The notes: generated by a model from the sequence alone, not told the origin. Counted from the stretch's first letter, positions 55,402 through 64,000 are shown. The stretch: 64,000 nt of DNA from Devosia sp. ZB163 (GCF_028613635.1 NZ_JAQRMY010000001.1:229778-293777), one strand, 5' to 3'. Translations and numbers: made by a program.

Positions 55402-56135
55402 TGGAGATCGGCCCGCTCCTCGGCGGCGGACGCGTCGCCGACGCCTATGCCTATGGCGAGCATGTCCTCAAGCTCTACAAGGATCGGCATGCGCGTTCGA
55501 CCGTCTTCGCCGAGGCGGCCATCCTCGCCATCGTCGCCGACCATCCACTGCCGGCTCCGGCCGTCCACGCGGCCGGCCTCTATGACGGACGCTGGGGCCT
55601 CGTCATGTCCCGCGCGCCGGGCGCGCCGCTTGCCGATGTCGTGCTGGCCGATCCCACTTCGGCGCCCGAAGCGCTCGAAGCCATGGTGGCCATGCACCTC
55701 GCCATGCATGCCCGAACCGAAGTGCGCCTCACGCCCATGAAGCGGCGGCTTCAGGGCCGCCTCGCCGTGGAACCCCGCCTCGACGCGGGCGCACGCCAGC
55801 GCCGGCTCGCCGACCTCGCCGCCCTGCCCGATGGCGACCGGCTGTGCCACGGCGATTTCCACCCGTTCAACATCATCGGCTCGCCCGGCGCCGCGATGAT
55901 CGTCGATTGGCCCGATGCCACCTCCGGCCCGCCCGCCGCCGATGCCTGCCGCAGCTACCTGCTGCTCTATCCGCACGTGCCAGATTTCGCCGAGGCCTAC
56001 CTCGCGCGCTACGCCGCCCTCAGCGGCATAGGCGCCGCCGATATCCTCGCCTGGCTACCCGTCCTCGCCGCCTCGCGGCTTTGCGAGAACGTGCCCGAGG
56101 AGGTCGAAGCCCTGCTGCCGCTGGCCAACGCCTAG
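55398..56135 (+). CDS. Aminoglycoside-phosphotransferase-like kinase
   Basis: A 245-residue protein with the APH/choline kinase fold. The N-lobe reads GGGRVADAYAYGEHVLKLYKD with a lysine near residue 25. The catalytic loop is HGDFHPFNIIG (about 151-161) and the metal motif IVDWPDATSG. Substrate unknown; drug resistance is not implied. It starts at ATG 55398, overlapping the upstream stop, and converges with the AAC-like gene. Confidence 0.83.
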   Translation: MMEIGPLLGGGRVADAYAYGEHVLKLYKDRHARSTVFAEAAILAIVADHPLPAPAVHAAGLYDGRWGLVMSRAPGAPLADVVLADPTSAPEALEAMVAMHLAMHARTEVRLTPMKRRLQGRLAVEPRLDAGARQRRLADLAALPDGDRLCHGDFHPFNIIGSPGAAMIVDWPDATSGPPAADACRSYLLLYPHVPDFAEAYLARYAALSGIGAADILAWLPVLAASRLCENVPEEVEALLPLANA

Positions 56136-56551
56136 AGCTTGAACTCGTAGTAGTGCATGTGCTCGGCCTTACCCCCGAGCTTGTTGTAGAGCCCGTTGGC
56201 CTCGACATTGTCGAGCTCGGTCCCCAGCCACGCCTCGCGGCAGCCGAGCTCCCGGCCCCAGTCGAACATCATCTCCACCATATGGGTGGCAATCCCCTGC
56301 CTCAGGTGCGTCGAGGCGGTGCCGACTTCGTCGACATAGAGCTCGTCCACCTTGTCGGGATGTCGATGGATCACGGCAGAACACTGCCCGACCACCAGCT
56401 CGCCGTCGAAGGCGAGGATCATCAGGTGCCCGGGCTCGACCAGATAGGCCGCGAGCCGCTGCGCATGGACGGGTTCATCGAACACATCGGCGGCGACGTT
56501 GAGGAAGACCAGCTCGTCACCGGGCCCCATGCGCCTGTACGCGATCGCCAT
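56132..56551 (-). CDS. GNAT acetyltransferase, aminoglycoside 6'-N-acetyltransferase-like
   Basis: A 139-residue GNAT protein. Its motif A is VDEVGTASTHLRQGIATHMV followed by WLGTELDNVEANGLYNKLGG, typical of AAC(6')-like enzymes of unknown physiological substrate. The start at 56551 overlaps the stop of the HAD gene by 1 base, so the two are co-translated. Convergent with the APH-like gene (4 bp overlap). Confidence 0.8.
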   Translation of the reverse strand: MAIAYRRMGPGDELVFLNVAADVFDEPVHAQRLAAYLVEPGHLMILAFDGELVVGQCSAVIHRHPDKVDELYVDEVGTASTHLRQGIATHMVEMMFDWGRELGCREAWLGTELDNVEANGLYNKLGGKAEHMHYYEFKL

Positions 56552-57249
56552 CAGCCGATCTCCTCGACCAGCGGCAGCACGGCGGCGACGTCCGGCAGGC
56601 GGCGGAAACGCTGGCTGTCGGCCGGGTCGTCCGCAAGGTCGAGCGACCACACCAGCTCGGAGGGCACATGCACGCCCCAGGCGCCCGCGGCGATGGCCGG
56701 CACCACGTCGGCGCGCATCGAGTTGCCGATCATCATGGCGCGCTGCGGCCCGTCGCCGTGCCGGGTGAAGATGCGCTCGTAGATCGGGCGCGTCTTGTCC
56801 GAGACGATCTCGATCTCGTCGAAGAACGGCAGCAGCCCCGATGCAGTGAGCTTGCGCTCCTGGTCGAACAGGTCGCCGCGGGTCACGACCAGCAGCCGGT
56901 GCGTGGATTTCAGCGTCTCGAGCGTCTCCCGCACCCCCGGGAACGGATCGACCGGATGGGTGAGCATAGCCCGCCCCAGTTCGATGATCTCGCCGATCAC
57001 CGCCGCCGAGATCGTGCCCTTCGTCAGCGACACCGCCGTCTCGACCATCGAGAGCGTGAAGCTCTTCACCCCGAACCCGTAGTCCCTGACATTGGCAATC
57101 TCGGTGTCGTGCAGCCGGCTACCCACCATTTCCGGCTCTCCATAGCCTGCAAGCAGTTCGACGAAGCGCGCCTTGGCGGCGACGAAGTATCTCTCGTGGT
57201 GCCAGAGCGTGTCGTCCGCATCAAAGCCGATCGTGGTGAGATAAGGCAT
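56551..57249 (-). CDS. HAD-superfamily hydrolase
   Basis: A 232-residue HAD phosphatase. Motif I is GFDADDTLW (nucleophile D10, D12), motif II is a Thr in LLVVTRGDLF, and motif IV is MIGNSMRADVVPA (equivalent to GD.. but GNSMRxD). A helical cap domain lies between (about 20-100). Likely a small phosphatase acting on a metabolite or nucleotide. It sits 9 bp after the HNH gene and its stop overlaps the acetyltransferase start. Confidence 0.85.
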   Translation of the reverse strand: MPYLTTIGFDADDTLWHHERYFVAAKARFVELLAGYGEPEMVGSRLHDTEIANVRDYGFGVKSFTLSMVETAVSLTKGTISAAVIGEIIELGRAMLTHPVDPFPGVRETLETLKSTHRLLVVTRGDLFDQERKLTASGLLPFFDEIEIVSDKTRPIYERIFTRHGDGPQRAMMIGNSMRADVVPAIAAGAWGVHVPSELVWSLDLADDPADSQRFRRLPDVAAVLPLVEEIG

Positions 57250-57258
57250 GGCAGCTCG

Positions 57259-57555
57259 CTATCTGGCGCCGCGGATGCGCCGTGTCGGGGCGTGGAAACC
57301 GGGCGGCTTGTCGGCCACCCAGTCGATGAAGCGCCCGATCTCCGGATCGGCTCGCAGCGCTTCCATGCTGTTGAGGCGTCGCGCCAGCTCGCCCTCCGAG
57401 AAGCGGGCGTGGATGGCGCTGTGGCAGATCTGGTGCAGCAGCACCGTACCCAGGTGCGTGCCGCCCTTGAGGCGGGGCGTCAGGTGGTGCCGGCTCGACT
57501 TGGCGTCGGTCGGAATGGGGCGCTGGCAAAGCGGGCAAACGGGATCGTCCGCCAT
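57259..57555 (-). CDS. Small HNH-type nuclease-fold protein
   Basis: A 98-residue protein with CPLCQRPI (zinc knuckle pair) and RHHLTPRLKGGTHLGTVLLH, followed by ICHSAIHARFSE, giving an HNH-like ββα-metal arrangement. The central His-His pair and the later C-H-x-x-x-H are the metal and catalytic candidates. Stand-alone HNH proteins of this size are common in these bacteria and have unknown roles; I do not infer restriction activity. It lies between rlmN (9 bp away) and the HAD gene. Confidence 0.75.
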   Translation of the reverse strand: MADDPVCPLCQRPIPTDAKSSRHHLTPRLKGGTHLGTVLLHQICHSAIHARFSEGELARRLNSMEALRADPEIGRFIDWVADKPPGFHAPTRRIRGAR

Positions 57556-57564
57556 GGCCTTTCC

Positions 57565-58788
57565 TCAGGCGGTGAGCGCGTCGCGCTCCTTCTTGCTGAG
57601 CCGCTCGGTGGCGCTCTTGAGCTGACCGCAGGCCGCGAAGATGTCGCGTCCGCGCGGCGTGCGCACCGGCGAGGCATAGCCCGCGCGGTTGACGATATCG
57701 GCGAACTGCTCGATCCGCGCCGAGGTCGAACACTCGTAATTGGTGCCCGGCCACGGGTTGAACGGGATCAGGTTGATCTTGGCGGGAATGCCCGAGAGCA
57801 GCCGCACCAGCTCGCGCGCATCGGCGTCGGAGTCGTTGATGTCGCGCAGCATGACGTATTCAAACGTGATCCGCCGGGCATTCGAGAGCCCCGGATAGTT
57901 CCGGCAGGCCTCGATCAGCTCCTTGAGCGGATACTTCTTGTTGATCGGCACGAGGATGTCCCGCAGATCGTCGCGCACCGCATGCAGCGAGATTGCCAGC
58001 ATGACGCCGATGTCGCGGCCGGTCGGCTCGATGAAGGGCACGACGCCCGAGGTCGAGAGCGTGATGCGGCGCTTGCTCAGCGAGATACCGGCCTCGTCGG
58101 AGGCGATCAGCAGGGCCTGCTTGACGTTCTCGTAATTGTAGAGCGGCTCGCCCATGCCCATCATCACGATATTGGTGATGGCGCGGCTGTCGCCTTCCGA
58201 TCCGCCCGAGCCGCGCGGCGCGGGCACGAGGCCATCGGTCGGCCGCTCGCCGCCCGGAAAGTCGCCCAGCCGCTCGCGCGCCATGAGGACCTGGCCCAGG
58301 ATCTCGCCCGCCGTCAGGTTCCGCACCAGCTTCTGCGTGCCCGTGTGGCAGAACGAACAGGTGAGCGTGCACCCGACCTGCGAGGAGACGCAGAGGGTCC
58401 CGCGGTCTTCCTCGGGGATGTAGACGGTCTCGACGTCAACCGGTGGCAGCAGCGGGTTCTTGGGGTCGCGGAAGCGGAACAGCCACTTGCGCGTCCCGTC
58501 GATCGACACCTGCTCGGTGACGATCTCGGGCCGGTCGAGCAGGAACGTGTCGCTCAGCTTCTGGCGGAATCCCTTCTGGATATTGGTCATCCGGTCAAAG
58601 TCGGTGACCCCGTTGTGGTAGATCCAGTTCCACAGCTGGCTCGAGCGCATCCGCGCCTCGCGCTCGTCGAGCCCGATCCCCATCAGCGTCTCGCGCAGTT
58701 GCGGCTTGGTCTGGCCGACAAGCGAAACCCGTCCGGCACTCGGACGGTCGGCATGGGCGTGGTAATCGAGGTCGAGGGCGATACTCAT
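57565..58788 (-). CDS. rlmN: 23S rRNA A2503/tRNA A37 methyltransferase
   Basis: A 407-residue radical-SAM enzyme making m2A at 23S A2503 and tRNA position 37. The radical-SAM cluster is C140/C144/C147 ([11 protein letters not shown]). The methyl-carrying cysteine is Cys387 in AACGQLK near the C-terminus. [15 protein letters not shown] and [13 protein letters not shown] are conserved family stretches. A longer-than-average insertion (about 175-205, rich in Gly, Pro and Ser: [20 protein letters not shown]) sits after the radical-SAM motif. The ATG at 58788 is preferred over upstream in-frame sites. First gene of a minus-strand run. Confidence 0.94.
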   Translation of the reverse strand: MSIALDLDYHAHADRPSAGRVSLVGQTKPQLRETLMGIGLDEREARMRSSQLWNWIYHNGVTDFDRMTNIQKGFRQKLSDTFLLDRPEIVTEQVSIDGTRKWLFRFRDPKNPLLPPVDVETVYIPEEDRGTLCVSSQVGCTLTCSFCHTGTQKLVRNLTAGEILGQVLMARERLGDFPGGERPTDGLVPAPRGSGGSEGDSRAITNIVMMGMGEPLYNYENVKQALLIASDEAGISLSKRRITLSTSGVVPFIEPTGRDIGVMLAISLHAVRDDLRDILVPINKKYPLKELIEACRNYPGLSNARRITFEYVMLRDINDSDADARELVRLLSGIPAKINLIPFNPWPGTNYECSTSARIEQFADIVNRAGYASPVRTPRGRDIFAACGQLKSATERLSKKERDALTA

Positions 58789-58928
58789 CGTGCGGGCGGC
58801 TCTCTCAGGGGCGTTCCCTTGGGGCGCAACAAGGCGCGGCCCATAACATAGGAACACCAATAGCGCAAAACACGGGTTCGCGGGTGCCGATAGTTAATCG
58901 CGGGACCGCTTGACTCCATCGGCCGTTC

Positions 58929-58943
58929 GTTCACCATATGTTC
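58929..58943 (+). promoter_or_regulatory. LexA-type SOS box upstream of dinB
   Basis: GTTC-ACCATAT-GTTC, an exact match to the alphaproteobacterial SOS box GTTC-N7-GTTC, ending 17 bp before the dinB start codon. It predicts repression of dinB by LexA and induction by DNA damage. Confidence 0.85.
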
Positions 58944-58960
58944 TCAACACGGTGAACCCG

Positions 58961-60205
58961 ATGGACCGCGCCACCATCCTCCATGCCGATCTCGATTCCT
59001 TCTACGCCTCGGTCGAGCAGCTGCTGAACCCGGAGCTGCGCGGCAAGCCGATCGCTGTCGGCGGCGGTGTCGTGCTCGCCGCCTCATACGAGGCCAAGGC
59101 CTTCGGCGTGCATGGCGGCATGTCGGGCTGGGCGGCGAAGGAACTCTGCCCCGAACTGATCTTCACCGGCGGCCATTTCGAGGAGTACCAGCGCCTTGGC
59201 GATGCCGCGATCGCGGTGCTCCACGACTTCACTCCGCTCGTCGAGCGCATCTCGATCGACGAGGCCTTCGCCGATGTCGCCGGCTGCGAGCACCTGTTCG
59301 GCCCGCCCGCCGCCATCGCGACCACCATCCGCGCCCGCGTCCGCGCCGAACTCGGGCTGCCCATCTCGATCGGCGTCGCCCGCACCAAGCACCTCGCCAA
59401 GGTCGCCTCGCAGGTGGCCAAGCCCGATGGCCTCGCCGTCGTCGAGCCCGAACGCGAGCTCGAGTTCCTCCACCCGCTGCCCGTCTCGCTGATGTGGGGC
59501 GTGGGTCCCGTCACCGAGGGCAAGCTCGAGGACGAGGGCATCCTGACCATCGGCCAGCTTGCGGAGAAGCGCACCGAGTGGGTGCAGCGCCTGCTCGGCA
59601 ATGCCGCCGGCGGGAAGCTGAGCGCGCTCGCCTGGAACCGCGACCCGCGCGCCATCGTCACCAATCAGCGCGCCCGTTCCGCCGGCGCCCAGTCGGCGCT
59701 GGGGCGCAAGCCGTTCGCAGAGCACATCTGGCGGCCGACGCTCCGCCACCTCGCAGATCGCATCGCCGGCCGGCTGCGGGCCAAGTCCTGGTTCGGCTAC
59801 ACCGTCACCGTGCGAGTCCGCTTCCGCGACATGAGCGCCGTCACCCGCTCGCTCACCATCGACCAGCCGCTCGCCGCGACCACCAGCCTCGCCGAGATCG
59901 CCGAGGATCTGGTGCGTGTCGTCCACGCCGATCATCCAGACCAGCGGACCATCACGCTCCTCGCCATCTCGGTCGCCCACCTCATCCGCGATCCGCTGCT
60001 GCAGCTCGAGTTGCCCCTTGGCCTCGCCGACGAGGCGCGCCGCTCGGGCAGCCAGCGGGGTCGCGCACGCCTCACGGCCGACCACGCCATGGACAAGGTG
60101 CGCGATCGCTTTGGCCGCGAGGCCATCGGCTACGGCTCGGCCATGCTCGAAACCCCGCGCGATGTGCCCGACGCCTTCCGCGGCCTCGCCGAAAAACCGC
60201 TCTGA
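58961..60205 (+). CDS. dinB: DNA polymerase IV (Y family)
   Basis: A 414-residue translesion DNA polymerase. Catalytic acids are at D10 (HADLDSFYASVEQ) and D100-E101 (ISIDEAFADV), with steric-gate residue Y15. The palm, fingers and thumb fold continues to GVARTKHLAKVAS and MWGVGPVTEGKLEDEGI. The C-terminal part lacks a clear beta-clamp-binding motif at the very end (REAIGYG...). Start ATG at 58961 is downstream of the SOS box and matches the family's N-terminus. Confidence 0.95.
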   Translation: MDRATILHADLDSFYASVEQLLNPELRGKPIAVGGGVVLAASYEAKAFGVHGGMSGWAAKELCPELIFTGGHFEEYQRLGDAAIAVLHDFTPLVERISIDEAFADVAGCEHLFGPPAAIATTIRARVRAELGLPISIGVARTKHLAKVASQVAKPDGLAVVEPERELEFLHPLPVSLMWGVGPVTEGKLEDEGILTIGQLAEKRTEWVQRLLGNAAGGKLSALAWNRDPRAIVTNQRARSAGAQSALGRKPFAEHIWRPTLRHLADRIAGRLRAKSWFGYTVTVRVRFRDMSAVTRSLTIDQPLAATTSLAEIAEDLVRVVHADHPDQRTITLLAISVAHLIRDPLLQLELPLGLADEARRSGSQRGRARLTADHAMDKVRDRFGREAIGYGSAMLETPRDVPDAFRGLAEKPL

Positions 60206-60263
60206 TCGACTGCCCAACTTCGGCCACGCCGCCCTGCGAGCCCTCTGCGGATTGGGGAAGTTC

Positions 60264-61421
60264 ATGCGCAAGTTGTTGCTGGGACTGCTGTTCCTGCTTG
60301 TGGGTGCCGGCACGGCAACCTGGGCCTATGCCCCCTACCTGCCCCAGCTCATCGCCGAAGGCGTGCCGCCGCTGACCTGGCCGGCAGTCGGCCACTTTGC
60401 TCCTCTTGCAGGTGACGACAAAGCGCCCGGGCTGAGCCTCTCGCCCGAGGCTGCCACCCGTCCGCTCGTCCCCGAACTCGGGGCCGCCTTTGCCGCAACC
60501 GGCGGCAAGGCCCTGCTCGTCGCCCGCGACGGTCGGCTGGAGCTCGAGCACTACGCGCCGGGCATCTCGGACGCGACCCGCTTCAACTCCTTCTCCATGG
60601 CCAAGACCCTTGTCGGCGCCCTCGTCTACAAGGCTCTGGCCGAGGGCCGGATCTCCAGCCTCGACCAGACGCTGGGTGAGCTTCTGCCCGCCGACCGCGG
60701 GCTCGCCGGCGTAACCCTGCGCTCGCTGCTTGAGATGCGGAGCGGCATTGCCTTCGACCACGGCGAGGCCAAGGCCGACGCGATCAGCGGCGACAAGACC
60801 ACCGATACCTCGGCCAACCCGTTCGGGCCGCTGGCGCGCCTGCACTTCCTCGGGCTGGGCGCGATCGAGAACGGCCTGGTGGCCGAAGTTGCCACGACGC
60901 CGGCGGAGTTCTCCTACCAGAACATCAACACCGCTCTTCTCGGCGAGGTGCTGGAGACCGTCTACGGCGAACCGCTCGCTACGCTTCTGACGACGAGGAT
61001 CTGGGGCCCCTCCGGGGCAGGCAGCGCCTTTTGGCGCCAGCCGGCCGCCGATGCCTCCGTCTCTGCCTATTGCTGCATCTACGCCACCGCGCGCGACTGG
61101 ATTCGCATCGGCATGTTCCTCGCCGGCAACGGGAGGCCGGAGGCGCCCTTCCTTCCAGACGCGCTCTGGCGGGCGTTCCTCGGTCTCGACATCGGCTATG
61201 CAGAGCGGCGCGACGACAACTACGGCCACCACATCCGCCAGAACGTGCTCGACCGCGCCGGCCAGCCGCTCCAGGGCCCGTTCTCCTACCTCATGGGCCA
61301 AGGTGGCCAAGTGCTGTACCTGATGCCCGACAAGGGGCTGGTCGTCTACCGCTCCGGCGAGCAGGCCCAGCTGCTGCATTCGACCCTCTACCGGGCCTGG
61401 AACAGCATCTACGCACCCTGA
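60264..61421 (+). CDS. Secreted serine hydrolase of the beta-lactamase class C/esterase family
   Basis: A 385-residue exported or lipid-anchored protein with a hydrophobic N-terminus (about 3-22). It has the Ser-x-x-Lys motif S111-M-A-K114 and the Tyr-x-Asn motif Y218-Q-N220. The third motif (usually KTG/HxG) is not obvious; GQGGQ at about 352 is a candidate. It groups with beta-lactamase-fold esterases or D-aminopeptidases rather than clinical beta-lactamases. ATG at 60264 is chosen because the hydrophobic leader begins there. It starts 58 bp after dinB. Confidence 0.8.
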   Translation: MRKLLLGLLFLLVGAGTATWAYAPYLPQLIAEGVPPLTWPAVGHFAPLAGDDKAPGLSLSPEAATRPLVPELGAAFAATGGKALLVARDGRLELEHYAPGISDATRFNSFSMAKTLVGALVYKALAEGRISSLDQTLGELLPADRGLAGVTLRSLLEMRSGIAFDHGEAKADAISGDKTTDTSANPFGPLARLHFLGLGAIENGLVAEVATTPAEFSYQNINTALLGEVLETVYGEPLATLLTTRIWGPSGAGSAFWRQPAADASVSAYCCIYATARDWIRIGMFLAGNGRPEAPFLPDALWRAFLGLDIGYAERRDDNYGHHIRQNVLDRAGQPLQGPFSYLMGQGGQVLYLMPDKGLVVYRSGEQAQLLHSTLYRAWNSIYAP

Positions 61422-61707
61422 CCGCCGCCTGGATATCACTTCAGTGATCGCTTTAGCATTGACGGGCGTCCTTCCTACGCTTAAGTCCACGCTTAACTTA
61501 ATTCCGTGTCCTGGTGTCGATCTGGGTGTCGATCTGGCGCCGGCTGAACCGTCTTGTTGTCGGCGAACGGAGTTTCCAAATGCTGACACTTCTTGTCACA
61601 GGCCTCGTGCAAATAAGCCATGCACAACACGACACTGGCGCTCACATCTTAACCATGCAATACACCCGCCCCCTCATCGAAAATCATGCTCAGAAAGCAG
61701 GCCGCCC
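61422..61707. promoter_or_regulatory. 286-bp leader region upstream of the MFS transporter
   Basis: Contains a palindrome ATCACT-TC-AGTGAT (61435-61448), an exact direct repeat of GTGTCGATCTGG (about 61515-61539), and an inverted repeat TGACA-N5-TGTCA near 61582-61596. These are AT-richer than the surroundings and may hold an operator for a local regulator, but no regulator gene is adjacent in the window. No coding sequence is supported here. Confidence 0.4.
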
Positions 61708-63195
61708 ATGACCAGCGAAGCCATTGACGATATTTCGCCTGCTGTAACCGCCGCCCCGGCCGACGCCTCGACGGCGGCCCGTAACCGGCTGGTCATCGCG
61801 CTCCTGCTTGTCTCGACCTTCGTCGTCTTCCTCAACGAGACGATCATGAGCGTCGCCATCCAGCCGCTGATGACCGATCTCGGCGTCACGGCCACGGCTG
61901 CCCAGTGGCTCACCACGGCGTTCCTGCTCACCATGGCCGTGGTGATTCCGATCACCGGCTATCTGCTGCAGCGCATCAACACCCGGCCGATCTTCATGCT
62001 CGCCATGTCGATCTTCTCGGTCGGCACCCTGATCTGCGCCGTCTCGCCCGGCCTCGAACTGCTGGTCTTCGGCCGCGTCATCCAGGCGACGGGCACGGCC
62101 ATCATGATGCCGCTGCTGATGACCACGGTAATGACGCTGGTGCCGCCCGAGGCCCGCGGCAAGACCATGGGCAACATCTCGATCGTCATGTCGGTGGCGC
62201 CCGCCATCGGCCCGACCATCGGCGGCTTTATCCTCACCCATTTCGACTGGCGCTGGATGTTCATCCTCGTCCTGCCGATCGCGATCGGTGCCCTCGCCCT
62301 CGGCGCGGCCAAGATGAAGAACATCTCCGAGCCGCGCTCGACCCCGCTCGACATCCTGTCGGTGATTCTGTCGGCGCTCGCCTTCGGCGGCATCGTCTAT
62401 GGCCTCTCGGGCTTCGGCGAAGCGGCCGCCGGAGAACACGGCCTGTCGCCGTGGATTCCGCTCGGCATCGGCCTCGTCACCATGGTGCTCTTCGTCTTCC
62501 GCCAGCTCACCCTGCAGAAGGAAGATCGCGCGCTCCTCGACCTCAGGACCTTTGCCCACACCAACTACACGCTGTCGGTGATGATGATGGGGATCGCCAT
62601 GATGGCGCTGTTCGGCGTCATTATCCTGCTGCCGCTGTTCCTGCAGAACGTCATCAAGCTCGATCCCCTGCAGATCGGCATGATGTTGCTGCCGGGCAGC
62701 CTGACCATGGGCCTCCTCGGCCCGATCGTCGGCCGGCTCTATGACAAGTGGGGCACCACGCGCCTCCTGGTCCCCGGCTCGATCCTCGTCAGCGCAGTGC
62801 TCTGGGGCCTCACCCTTGTCGACCAGAACACCTCGGTGTGGGTGATCCTTGCCGGCCACGTCACGCTCTGCATCGGGCTGGCGATCATGTTCACACCGCT
62901 CTTCACCGCCTCGCTGAGCTCGCTCCCCATGTCACTCTATTCGCATGGCAGCGCCATTCTCGGCTCGGTTCAGCAGGTGGCGGGCGCCGCGGGCGTTGCG
63001 CTGTTCATCGCCCTGATGACCATTCAGAGCACCACGCTCATGGCGAACGGTGTCGATCAGGTGGAGGCGCTTGCAGCCGGCATCCGTACCGGTTTCCTCT
63101 GCGGTGCCATCATCTCGCTGTTCGCCATCGCCGCGGCCTTCTTCGTCAAGAAGCCGCCGGCGAACCCGGAAATGGCGGGCATGGGCGGCCACTAG
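61708..63195 (+). CDS. DHA2-family MFS multidrug efflux transporter
   Basis: A 495-residue inner-membrane transporter with 14 predicted helices. Family motifs are LNETIMSVAIQPLMTDLG in helix 1, WLTTAFLLTMAVVIPITGYL, the GRVIQATGTAIMMPLL helix and GPTIGGFILTHFDWRWMFIL. It resembles EmrB/LmrB-type pumps that export hydrophobic or cationic compounds by proton antiport. No EmrA-type adaptor is next to it. A strong terminator follows. The start is the ATG at 61708. Confidence 0.92.
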   Translation: MTSEAIDDISPAVTAAPADASTAARNRLVIALLLVSTFVVFLNETIMSVAIQPLMTDLGVTATAAQWLTTAFLLTMAVVIPITGYLLQRINTRPIFMLAMSIFSVGTLICAVSPGLELLVFGRVIQATGTAIMMPLLMTTVMTLVPPEARGKTMGNISIVMSVAPAIGPTIGGFILTHFDWRWMFILVLPIAIGALALGAAKMKNISEPRSTPLDILSVILSALAFGGIVYGLSGFGEAAAGEHGLSPWIPLGIGLVTMVLFVFRQLTLQKEDRALLDLRTFAHTNYTLSVMMMGIAMMALFGVIILLPLFLQNVIKLDPLQIGMMLLPGSLTMGLLGPIVGRLYDKWGTTRLLVPGSILVSAVLWGLTLVDQNTSVWVILAGHVTLCIGLAIMFTPLFTASLSSLPMSLYSHGSAILGSVQQVAGAAGVALFIALMTIQSTTLMANGVDQVEALAAGIRTGFLCGAIISLFAIAAAFFVKKPPANPEMAGMGGH

Positions 63196-63217
63196 TAACC
63201 AACGCTTCACGTGAATC

Positions 63218-63255
63218 ATCGGGCGCCGGAAACCCCTCCGGCGCCCGATTCTTTT
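63218..63255 (+). terminator. Rho-independent terminator after the MFS gene
   Basis: A perfect 13-base stem (63218-63230 with 63237-63249) with an AACCCC loop, followed by TTCTTTTCC. Confidence 0.9.
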
Positions 63256-63395
63256 CCGACCGCCTGTCGAAACAGGCCCGATCGCCGCGATAGCAGGACG
63301 CTCTATATGGTCGCCAACGAACGGGCCGGAACGGTAGATGTCACCCGCCCGACCGGGCGCATCTATTAAGCCCGGGTATCGGTTCCCCACGCTGG

Positions 63396-64000
63396 CTATC
63401 CGTGAGCCAGCCGCTCAAACGCACTTGGTCGCGGTGGATCGGTCAGCGCTGCCGCGATCCGCCCGGCGCACTCTTCCGGCGTCATCGCGCTGGTATCGAG
63501 CTCGAGGTCGTAGATGCCGGGCTGGTGCACCGCCTCCTGCCAGCGCGCCACCGGCTCGGGCACGCCTTCACCCGCAGCGTAAAAGCCGCCCTGCGGATTG
63601 GCATTGCGCCGCGCCATGATCACCTCGATCGGGCACCGCACGCCGACGAAGAGCACGTCGAGCCCGCTGAGTCGCTGCGCCGCGGCCTCGAGGATACCGA
63701 GCGGTCGCGAATACCAGTCATGATGGCCGACATCGACGACCACGTCGAATCCGGCTCGCGCCCGGGATGCTATGTCGTCATAGAGTTCGGAGTAGAGCCG
63801 GATCACCTCTGGCTCGAGGTCCGGGCGCTCGCCGCCCGGCCTGAGGCCGATGCCCGGCCGAAGCGCCTCCGGCAACCCGGCCGCCATGGTGTCGACGCCA
63901 AGATTCACCCAGGTCCCGGGAATGTCGGCGACGATTGCGCGGGCAATTGAACTTTTGCCCGCGCGGGGGACGCCGTTGAGGATGACGATGCGACCGTTCA
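63396..64000 (-). CDS. CPT-like P-loop kinase, N-terminus at the window edge
   Basis: Truncated by the window edge: the frame is open to base 64000. A P-loop NGVPRAGKSSIARAI occupies the N-terminal end and is followed by the CPT-like segments TWVNLGVDTM, DVVVDVGHHDWYS and FVGVRCPIEVIMARR, then a C-terminal DLELDTSAMTPEECAGRI. It resembles the chloramphenicol-phosphotransferase-like (CPT) family, which act as small-molecule kinases; the chloramphenicol link is only by homology. The codon at the window edge reads ?TG, so the start may be just outside. Confidence 0.75.
   Translation of the reverse strand, partial: NGRIVILNGVPRAGKSSIARAIVADIPGTWVNLGVDTMAAGLPEALRPGIGLRPGGERPDLEPEVIRLYSELYDDIASRARAGFDVVVDVGHHDWYSRPLGILEAAAQRLSGLDVLFVGVRCPIEVIMARRNANPQGGFYAAGEGVPEPVARWQEAVHQPGIYDLELDTSAMTPEECAGRIAAALTDPPRPSAFERLAHG

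Noticed and set aside
57259-57555. HNH protein as part of a defence or restriction system
   Set aside because: No methyltransferase, helicase or other defence gene is adjacent; neighbours are rlmN and a HAD phosphatase.
63396-64000. Chloramphenicol resistance gene
   Set aside because: Only homology to the CPT family supports this; substrate is unknown and the N-terminus is at the window edge.

Overview
The window is GC-rich chromosomal DNA from an alphaproteobacterium, most likely of the Hyphomicrobiales and plausibly Devosia-like. That placement is inferred from gene content and signals: DUF2794, DUF1223 and IalB-type proteins, a GTTC-N7-GTTC SOS box in front of dinB, a cobalamin riboswitch in front of a HupE-type transporter, and rhizobial-style palindromic intergenic repeats. 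No rRNA or tRNA gene, CRISPR array, transposase, prophage or recognisable defence island was seen. Both ends cut genes: a LacI-family regulator at the left and a CPT-like kinase at the right.

Layout. 0-7 kb: sugar-acid dehydratase with its probable LacI-type regulator, a solo cyclic-nucleotide-binding-fold protein, a DUF3307 membrane protein, and a FecR-domain protein paired with a CHASE2 class III cyclase. 7-15 kb (mostly minus strand): SelO AMPylase, a TrmA/RlmD-family RNA methyltransferase between two copies of a palindromic repeat, a FAD/Fe-S D-2-hydroxyacid dehydrogenase, a PadR repressor with two perfect operator palindromes, and a metallo-beta-lactamase-fold protein. 15-22 kb: the translation and export block ffh-rpsP-rimM-trmD...rplS, with a metal module (riboswitch-hupE, DUF2946-like protein, PCuAC copper chaperone) lying between trmD and rplS. 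22-27 kb: overlapping operon dapF-mtaB-ftsY-yciB. 27-30.5 kb: cytochrome c maturation operon ccmABCDG. 30.6-41 kb: aconitase, DUF1223, DUF2794, several GNAT proteins, a Bax-inhibitor-1 family protein, thpR, two tandem IalB-like secreted proteins, rlmJ and a LysE exporter. 41-50.5 kb: PAS-GGDEF-EAL protein, sigma-like factor coupled to a VOC protein, typA, DedA, yggT, DUF167 and a K+-independent-type H+-pyrophosphatase. 50.6-64 kb (more accessory): an orphan ORF with its own promoter, an AGE-family sugar isomerase, DUF3445-ChbG, an NAD(P)-binding protein with an APH kinase, rlmN-HNH-HAD-AAC, SOS-controlled dinB, a serine hydrolase and a DHA2 MFS transporter.

Most of the window is housekeeping, and no obviously new multi-gene system is visible. 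The items most worth a second look are the FecR-CHASE2 cyclase locus beside a cyclic-nucleotide-fold protein whose expected phosphate-binding Arg is Ser; the B12-riboswitch/copper module inside the trmD-rplS neighbourhood; the missing Fe-S ligand in the RNA methyltransferase; the sigma-VOC coupled pair; the orphan gene at 50.7 kb; and the families of palindromic repeats.
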